Below are positions 19,983 to 24,863 of a stretch of DNA of 24,863 bases, in pieces. The notes beneath the pieces are model-generated. The model searched no databases. It had not been told where the DNA came from and saw only the letters and a program-made list of their open reading frames with translations. The translations under genes and the position numbers were made by a program. How positions within the stretch are numbered: position 1 is the stretch's first letter; the number at the start of each line of letters is the position of its first letter. The DNA is from Elysia marginata (Eukaryota; Mollusca; Gastropoda; Plakobranchidae): positions 169,667 to 194,529 of the forward strand of contig BMAT01003644.1 of the NCBI GenBank assembly GCA_019649035.1, written 5' to 3'.

Positions 19983-20080
19983 CTTGTGTCCACAGCAAGG
20001 ACTACTATACGTCAATAAAGTAGTCCTTGGTCCACAGAAATCTAAAAATAGGCCTATTTTTAGATTTCTGTGCTTGTGTC
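19983..20080. mobile_element. 82-bp foldback/MITE-like element (19991-20072) with 8-bp direct repeats
   Basis: CTTGTGTC occurs at 19983-19990 and 20073-20080. Between them lie exactly 82 bp that begin CACAG and end CTGTG. Inside are two tandem hairpins. The first has 11-bp arms, CAAGGACTACT (19996-20006) and AGTAGTCCTTG (20019-20029), with a 12-nt loop. The second is a perfect 40-nt palindrome, 20033-20072, centred on TAGGCCTA. Eight-base target duplications with ends starting CA and finishing TG suit a hAT-type non-autonomous element, but the terminal repeat is only 5 bp and the element is unusually small. Confidence 0.6.
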
Positions 20081-20244
20081 AAGCCTGTGCTAGGTCTCGC
20101 TTCGCTTACCCAAGGTCAGCCTACCGATAGTAGTGTAAACTAAGCTTGAATGGAAAGTGTCATAGAGCGATAAAGGAAGAGGTGCGGACATGATAAACGT
20201 TTTATATATACCAGCACATGGAATTAAAGGTAAAAGGATTAAGC

Positions 20245-20249
<5 letters not shown>

Positions 20250-20292
<43 letters not shown>
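20250..20292. repeat. (GA)n microsatellite
   Basis: An uninterrupted GA dinucleotide run of about 43 bp. Confidence 0.97.
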
Positions 20293-20294
<2 letters not shown>

Positions 20295-20932
20295 ACCGTC
20301 TTAGTGCAACTTTCACGTTCATATCAGAAGAGCAATGATAATTAAGATTTGAAGTAACTTTTTATTTGTCGCGTCGTCAATAAAGTTTGCCCTTGCACTA
20401 CCAGAACGACAAAATATAACAATAATGTACATACATTCGAAAACATAATAAATCATCTGGCATATGACTCTGTTATCTTAGCATACATTATTATATACCA
20501 TTCTTAATAATAGTAACACAACTAATCTTGTTAAATAATGTTTTTCATAATTAAGAGTTATTATCAGAAAAGCACGTATAATCACCACCCTGAAACACTA
20601 CGACAGAAAACCGGCCGTTTGTTACTGTTATAGAAGTGACAATAAACCGCAAACAGAATAGGCCTACTTAGAATATGGGGATGAGTAATATTTGCGTGTG
20701 AGTATCAGTTATGTAAATTTTTCACACAGATTTACCGGTACTAATTGTTCAAAGTTAATGATTCTACAGAGTACAAATATATTAATTACAATACAAACAA
20801 GATCAGGTAACATATTATTAGAACTTATGCTTTCCAAGCTCTCCCTTCACCAATCAACCCGTATTCATTTTCCTCTCTCTCTCTCCAAGCGCCAGACAAA
20901 CTTCAAATAAATCCGTTAATCACACACGCTTT

Positions 20933-20934
<2 letters not shown>
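20293..20934. other. Intergenic stretch, no gene recognised
   Basis: AT-rich, with one TAGGCCTA (20659-20666). No coding similarity. It lies between a GA run and a CT run that are complementary to each other. Confidence 0.4.

Positions 20935-20972
<38 letters not shown>
20935..20972. repeat. (CT)19 microsatellite with duplicated flank
   Basis: A pure CT run. CTCTCCAAGCGCCAGACA before it (20881-20898) and CTCTCCAAGTGCTAGACA after it (20975-20992) match at 16 of 18 positions, so the flank has been duplicated along with the run. Confidence 0.9.
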
Positions 20973-20980
<8 letters not shown>

Positions 20981-21014
20981 AAGTGCTAGACATTGATTGA
21001 AGGGTATTTTTACA

Positions 21015-21185
21015 AGCCCAATTCAACTTCAAAGGTGCTCTCAGGGCTTGGGTCCCAATGACAATTTACGGGCTGCCACCCAGAGACTAGCGGGGATACC
21101 ATGACTTAGCCTCAGCCGGTCACATTATACTGACACCGACCCAACCAGTAGCAAGTGCCAGACAAACCTGAGTTAAACCAGGTAT
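21015..21185 (-). mobile_element. Partial SINE sharing the central domain of the 11547 element
   Basis: On the plus strand TTCAACTTCAAAGG, GGGCTTGGGTCCCAATG, GCTGCCACCC, CGGTCACATTATACTGAC and CCCAACCAG occur in the same order and spacing as in the SINE at 11547-11856 (TTCAACTACAAGG, CGCTTGGGACAATTG, GCTGCCACAC, AGTCACATTATCCTGAC, GCCAACCAG). The tRNA-like head is absent or unrecognisable on the right side, so this copy is 5'-truncated or has another head. Confidence 0.75.
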
Positions 21186-21262
21186 ATTTGCATGTGATGG
21201 TCACTTGAAAACACAGCAGGTGTGCACCACGATGACCGATGTATCGTCTTGTTGTGTTTTTC

Positions 21263-21304
<42 letters not shown>

Positions 21305-21335
21305 AGTTCATTTATATCCCGCCCTCTTTTATAAT
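21263..21335 (-). mobile_element. (AAT)n tail plus LINE/SINE 3'-end cassette
   Basis: (TAA)n at 21263-21301 is followed by ATGAAGTTCATTTATATCCC. On the minus strand this is GGGATATAAATGAACTTCAT then (TTA)n, the same terminal architecture as at 15110 and 9573. The body to its right (to about 21500) is unidentified. Confidence 0.6.
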
Positions 21336-21525
21336 GCTTTGAATAGGAGTGGAAGAGCTCCGACAACGCCTACATTCTGCATCCGGTACCGATTTGACAC
21401 AAGTTGGTATGGCTTCTTGCCGGCCCGCTTTTTCGCCCTCTGCGAGCGGTCTAGCTATTTATACTATTATAGGTTGAGGTCTGTGGTAGATTCACAGGTT
21501 AAACTGAATGCAGATGAACCAGCAT

Positions 21526-21592
21526 GATACGTGAATAATTGCCAGAATGGGTCTTCTTTATCTTCAGGCTCCCTCTTGTCGATAGGTTAGGA
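21526..21592 (+). repeat. Penelope-like element upstream pLTR-like repeat
   Basis: It starts GATACGTGAAT, passes through TCTTCTTTATCTTCA and TTGTCGATAGGTTAGGA, and matches 23668-23737 in order and spacing. The similarity is clear over about 70 bp and then fades on both sides. Confidence 0.75.
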
Positions 21593-21610
21593 AAACCTCA
21601 TAAAACCTTC

Positions 21611-22720
21611 ACTTAACCTTCGCAACGAAGAGAAAAAGGCCCTTAACGAGCTTAGACAAAAAAAAAACAAAGGTATTATTATCCAACCAGCAGATAAAGG
21701 TGGCGCAGTTGTGGTATTGAACACCATCTATTATATATGCACCATACAGCTTAGCAATACTTTGCACTGCCAGCCGCTTTCTGCTAATCCCACAATAAAT
21801 TTACTGAAACCATCTAATAGACCCTTCAATAGGGAGTTGAGGGCAGAGAAATCACAACAGAAGTCACAAAAGCACCCCTTGCATCCCATTCTACAACAGG
21901 AAGATTTTGCATCCTCCCTCGAAGACCTATTATTAGTGGCAACAGAAAGCCCAACATAAGCCCAACAAAAACCATCTCCAAAATCGTAGATTATCATATT
22001 CAATTTCAAGATCTTGTGCAATATCTACCACTACAAACCCAAGACGACATGGACTTTATTACGAAAAATTCATGAAATCACAAGGCTGCACCTCTGTGCA
22101 CATTGGATGTAAGTGCTTTATGCAGAAACATACCACATGCAGAAAGCAATACAGATTGCCATAAGGCACTTACAACATGGAGAGAGGGCATCACAAAACC
22201 ATCAGCTGCATTTCTCTCCAACCTCATACTCTCAATTATAAGTCCGAACGGCCCCCAGCTATGCTAACCTTTTTATGGGTGCCCTCGAAGGAAAAATGTT
22301 GAACAGCTCACAACGAGGTAAGGAACGGCCCCCAGCTATGCTAACCTTTTCATGGGTGCCCTCGAAGGAAAATTGTTGAACAGCTCACCTCACCAACCTT
22401 TGATCTGGTTGACAAACATCAACGAAATATTCCTAATTTGGACCCATGGCAGTTCTTTACTAGACCAGTTCTTAACCCAAAAAAAAAAAATTCACCCCAC
22501 CATTAACTATCTCCTTGAAAATTCTGTTCCTTGATGTTGATGTTATTATCAGTCTCCAGGGCGGCAGATTTGAAACAAACCTCAACTCCAAACCTTCAGA
22601 CACTTTTAACTACCTACGAAGCATACCTCACAGGACTTGTCAAAATTTGCTCTACAGGACAATCACTAACCACCAGACTTACACAGCTTTCATCACGCCT
22701 CCAAAACCTTGAATTTCTAC
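21611..22720 (+). pseudogene. Penelope-like reverse transcriptase (frameshifted)
   Basis: The first frame (about 21620-21957) reads EEKKALNELRQKK, QPADKGGAVVVLN and QLSNTLHCQPLSANPT. The next frame reads TGRFCILPRRPIISGN and SPTKTISKIVDYHIQ, lacking the KIHKxxxPG segment expected between ILP and RPIISG. Motif A follows as TLDVSALCRNIPH near 22100-22138. Motif B is APSYANLFMGALEGK near 22250, present twice. Motif C reads WLTNINEIFLIW near 22400-22435, where active elements have RYIDDIF, so the catalytic Asp pair is gone. FLDVDVIISLQGGRFETNL and KPSDTFNYLR near 22525-22620 give the thumb. The enzyme would have primed from target DNA ends or telomeric-type 3' ends. Confidence 0.9.
22246..22388 (+). 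repeat. 66-bp tandem duplication inside the RT (motif B)
   Basis: 22246-22311 and 22323-22388 are nearly identical, differing at only a couple of positions, and are separated by 11 bp. The offset is 77 bp, so the second copy falls in a different frame. Both encode APSYANLFMGALEGK when read in their own frame. The sequence joining the second copy to motif C is in the same frame as that copy. Confidence 0.92.
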
Positions 22721-23099
22721 GTAAACAGCATAGCCAGGGAAACGTCCGGACCACAAGCACTCCAAAGACGAAAAAAAGTGCTGCCGAAACACACAGAAAA
22801 CCCTTGTGGTTACATACAACACTGCATTACCTAACATCTCCAATACTCTGAAAACGTACCTTCCCATCCTCCATTTACCACACAGATGCAAAAAAAAAGC
22901 TATACCGCAGCTCCTGATGTCAGAATTCCGTTGGCCCACCAACATAAGATACGTACGCCTACTAGTGTATTTCTCCACTCCATCCAATAATAGCTGTGAA
23001 TTCAAACCCCGCAACACACCGCTGTGCAAAACATGACCATACACATCTAGCACATCGTCTTTGAAGTCCTATACCAACGGAAACGTTTTCAACATCAAC

Positions 23100-23433
23100 C
23101 TCAGCTTATCATGCCATTCGCACAACATTATTAACCTTATCACTTGTACAAAATGCAGGTCGGCAAAACAAAAGTTTTGTCAGGACTCGGTTTACCAGCC
23201 ATCGATTTGACATCAACAATCACAGAAGCACATCGGTGGCCAAACATTTTAACCTGGATGACGCCTCCCATCAACATGTCAACATCATTGCCATTGATCA
23301 ACTCCCACGCTCAGACAAAATCAGCCTTTTGGATAAAGAAAAGCACTGGATCCACACACTCTGCGCGACAGAATCACATGGTATAAAAACCAAGGAGCAA
23401 GAATCATTCCCCATCTCCATTTCCTGCAAGTAA
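23100..23433 (+). pseudogene. Penelope-like GIY-YIG endonuclease domain (frameshifted)
   Basis: The plus strand reads SCHSHNIINLITCTKC near 23110-23155, where active elements have a tyrosine pair such as NVVYLITCxKC followed by QYVGxT. After a shift it reads RFTSHRFDINNHRSTSVAKH (about 23190-23250), FNLDDASHQHVNI, AIDQLPRSDKISLLDKEKHW and IHTLCATESHGI before the stop at 23431-23433. The HRxDIxxH and Glu-containing KEKHWIxxL parts of the family are recognisable. The GIY equivalent is changed (IIN) and the Gly-containing segment is shifted out of frame. A Cys-rich linker (CEFKPRNTPLCKT) precedes it at 23001-23035. Confidence 0.88.
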
Positions 23434-23667
23434 TGTCTCACTGTACTCCCCCTCAAAGTACATGTACTCATAAAATTTAGAGTTAGTTATGAGACTCTCC
23501 GTATAAGTTTGCCTGACGCAAGCTTAGAGAACGTTTAACTTTAACTACTTAAGGAAGTACAAAAGTAATTAGAAGACATGTAGCCGGGGTGCCTGTGTAA
23601 GTGAATGGGAGTAGATAGAAACATTAATTTTTACATATCCATTGGAAAAACTGGTCGAGACACAGAG

Positions 23668-23737
23668 GATACGTGAATGATACAAGCCAGAGCGAATCTT
23701 CTTTATCTTCATGCACCTTTTTGTCCATGGGTTAGGA
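23668..23737 (+). repeat. Penelope-like element downstream pLTR-like repeat
   Basis: It is the partner of 21526-21592. GATACGTGAAT, TCTTCTTTATCTTCA and TTGTCCATGGGTTAGGA lie in the same order. No hammerhead-ribozyme core (CTGANGA with GAAA) was found in either copy, although such motifs are known in this element class. Confidence 0.75.
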
Positions 23738-23951
23738 TTTGATGATCGGTTAGTGTTCTTATAATTTTATTATTTTTATTACTATTACTGTACTAGTAGA
23801 ATTATCATTTTTCTTATGTTATTTTGTATTACTATTTTGATTTGTTTTATTAGATACCGATAGATAGACAGACAGACTGTTTAATAGTAAGAATGATAGA
23901 TAGATAGATACATAGCTACACAAATAAATACACAGATACTTAGAGTTGGGG

Positions 23952-23996
<45 letters not shown>

Positions 23997-24318
23997 AGAG
24001 AGAGAGACATATAATATAGAGAGAAAGGGATCACATGTACATGGTACTGTACAAGATATACACAGCGAGTACGGTAGTTAAGTTGGTATTACCACCTCTT
24101 ACATTTGTGAATAGTCACTTGTCTCATCCACCTTACAATACAAGCAGATTGGAGGTCTCTTTCTCCGTTATCTTGGTCTACCTTGCTATGTCCCTCCCCA
24201 TCTTTTAATTCTCGTTTTAACTTTTATCCACTCACAGTCACAGTCACATCACATATTGTATTTTGTTGGCTACTGTATCGGTCTGTTTTTTTTTTTTTTT
24301 TTTATACATGTACCTTGA
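23738..24318. other. Intergenic stretch with microsatellites
   Basis: GATA/GACA-type short repeats at 23855-23910, the GA run at 23956-24008 and an 18-T run at 24286-24303. No coding similarity was found. Confidence 0.5.
23956..24008. repeat. (GA)n microsatellite, interrupted
   Basis: A GA run to 23990, a GGAGGG interruption, then more GA. Confidence 0.96.
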
Positions 24319-24390
24319 ACACTTCTCTTTGAATATTTACTACAATAGGTTTCGCGTTTCCTATTGTAGTAAAACTTCAAAGAGAAGTGT
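24319..24390. repeat. 72-nt near-perfect hairpin (pre-miRNA-sized)
   Basis: Arms 24319-24349 and 24360-24390 are 31 nt each and pair at 29 of 31 positions, around a 10-nt loop TTTCGCGTTT. The arms begin ACACTTCTCTTTGAA and end TTCAAAGAGAAGTGT. No target-site duplication flanks it. Length and loop fit a microRNA or hairpin-siRNA precursor, while the near-perfect pairing also fits a small foldback element. Neither can be decided here. Confidence 0.7.
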
Positions 24391-24616
24391 CAACGAAGCT
24401 AGCTTTGCTTGTTGGAATATTGCGCCGGTTTTAGATAGTCGAATATGTTTCTCATTGATCGATTATAATAATTTTTTATTTAGGCCTGTTCGGACGCGAA
24501 ACCTCTTCCGTCTGCCAACTACCAAGACTGTTTATTGCTACAACTCAAGGAATGAATTTTTAAAAGCTAATTTTTTTCAATACCTCTCCCGAAAACAGTC
24601 TTGATAATTGTTGCCC

Positions 24617-24657
24617 CCTGCTCACCACCGGGAGGTGGAAGTCGGATTTTGAGCAGG
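24617..24657. repeat. Nested inverted repeat, possible RNA structure
   Basis: Outer arms CCTGCTCA (24617-24624) and TGAGCAGG (24650-24657) enclose an inner stem CCACC-GGGA-GGTGG. It lies in what would be 3' flanking sequence of the minus-strand frame at 24745, just beyond AATAAA-like signals. Confidence 0.55.
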
Positions 24658-24744
24658 ATAATGTTTATTTTTTATTCTTGATTGCACATTGCACTGATTA
24701 AAAATGTAATGAATGATAAAATAATGTCTTGATAAAATAGTTGT

Positions 24745-24863
24745 TCACATTTTTGGTGGTAGAGACTTGAATGGTATTCTTCGAAGAAACTCTTCTTGAT
24801 TGATTTCTCCTTTTTTGTACGCTGAGATGATAGCCTGTCTGGTTGCTTCTCGCTCGCGATGAC
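24745..24863 (-). CDS. C-terminal end of an unrecognised minus-strand ORF
   Basis: From the window edge the minus strand reads HREREATRQAIISAYKKGEI, then NQEEFLRRIPFKSLPPKM and TGA at 24747-24745. The 38 residues are charged and look helical, ending in a Pro-rich tail. Two overlapping-looking poly(A) signals (AATAAA on the minus strand at 24676-24671 and 24669-24664) follow about 70 bp after the stop, as expected for a true 3' end. I do not recognise the family; a host gene or a transposon ORF are both possible, and a chance frame of this size cannot be excluded. Confidence 0.35.
   Translation of the reverse strand, partial: HREREATRQAIISAYKKGEINQEEFLRRIPFKSLPPKM

Larger units (their letters stand above)
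21526..23737 (+). mobile_element. Penelope-like retroelement with GIY-YIG endonuclease and pLTR-like ends, inactive
   Basis: The plus strand carries, in order, an RT lead-in (QPADKGGAVVVLN), RT core motifs, a Cys-containing linker and a GIY-YIG-type endonuclease tail. This is the standard architecture of endonuclease-bearing Penelope-like elements, which are distinct from LINEs and LTR elements. The coding region lies between about 21611 and 23433. Both sides carry a related sequence of about 70 bp (21526-21592 and 23668-23737), the position of pseudo-LTRs in this class. The reading frame changes many times, RT motif C has lost its aspartates, and part of the RT is duplicated, so the copy is dead. 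It is nevertheless almost full length for the RT-to-endonuclease core, which is uncommon among old copies. Confidence 0.92.

Noticed and set aside
21222-21527. 101-codon frame with poly-Asn
   Set aside because: The Asn run is the translated (AAT)n microsatellite; the rest is retroposon-like DNA.
23438-23740. Hammerhead ribozyme in the Penelope-like element repeats
   Set aside because: The CTGANGA...GAAA core was not found on either strand of either repeat copy.
24263-24604. 113-codon plus-strand frame
   Set aside because: It begins at a poly-T run and runs through the 72-nt hairpin; no domain is seen.
1-24863. CRISPR array, prokaryotic operon or defence island
   Set aside because: No regularly spaced repeats, no ribosome-binding sites, and clear spliced eukaryotic exons.

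Overview
This is a piece of AT-rich eukaryotic nuclear genome, most likely from a mollusc and probably a gastropod. The organism call is inference. It rests on GT-AG spliced exons of a conserved mitochondrial protease, mollusc-style retroelements (RTE, CR1/L2-like and Penelope-like), tRNA-derived SINEs sharing a central domain, and dispersed TAGATC and TAGGCCTA words. There is no bacterial operon structure, no CRISPR array and no functional rRNA or tRNA gene.

Left third (1-9.6 kb): the window opens inside a decayed minus-strand RTE-type LINE (1 to about 2290), followed by a broken hAT transposase start with a BED finger (2359-2665). Then come the last two exons of a plus-strand rhomboid protease, PARL (2740-2837 and 9008-9095). 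They are separated by a 6.2 kb intron that holds a wrecked minus-strand CR1/L2-like LINE (about 3490-5560), a tRNA-derived SINE (about 6665-6866), a purine-rich degenerate repeat and small inverted repeats. A 3' UTR with several AATAAA signals follows.

Middle (9.6-20.1 kb): mostly non-coding. It holds an (AAT)n-tailed retroposon end, a complete 310-bp SINE with a perfect 15-bp target-site duplication (11547-11856), another SINE (about 14170-14385), and a 5'-truncated LINE 3' end (about 15110-15975). Next is the one intact gene, a 473-codon minus-strand ankyrin-repeat and SOCS-box protein (16097-17518), which by family should be a substrate receptor of a Cullin-5 ubiquitin ligase. Upstream of it lie a TAGATC-rich island and a CpG-richer patch with a possible short first exon. 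Beside that exon is an 82-bp foldback element flanked by 8-bp direct repeats.

Right (20.1-24.9 kb): microsatellites, a second partial copy of the SINE family, and a nearly full-length but dead Penelope-like retroelement (about 21526-23737). This element has RT and GIY-YIG domains, pseudo-LTR-like terminal repeats and an internal 66-bp duplication of RT motif B. A 72-nt near-perfect hairpin (24319-24390) and the 3' end of an unrecognised minus-strand ORF close the window. The host genes PARL and ASB have no evident functional link; everything else is mobile-element debris at different stages of decay.
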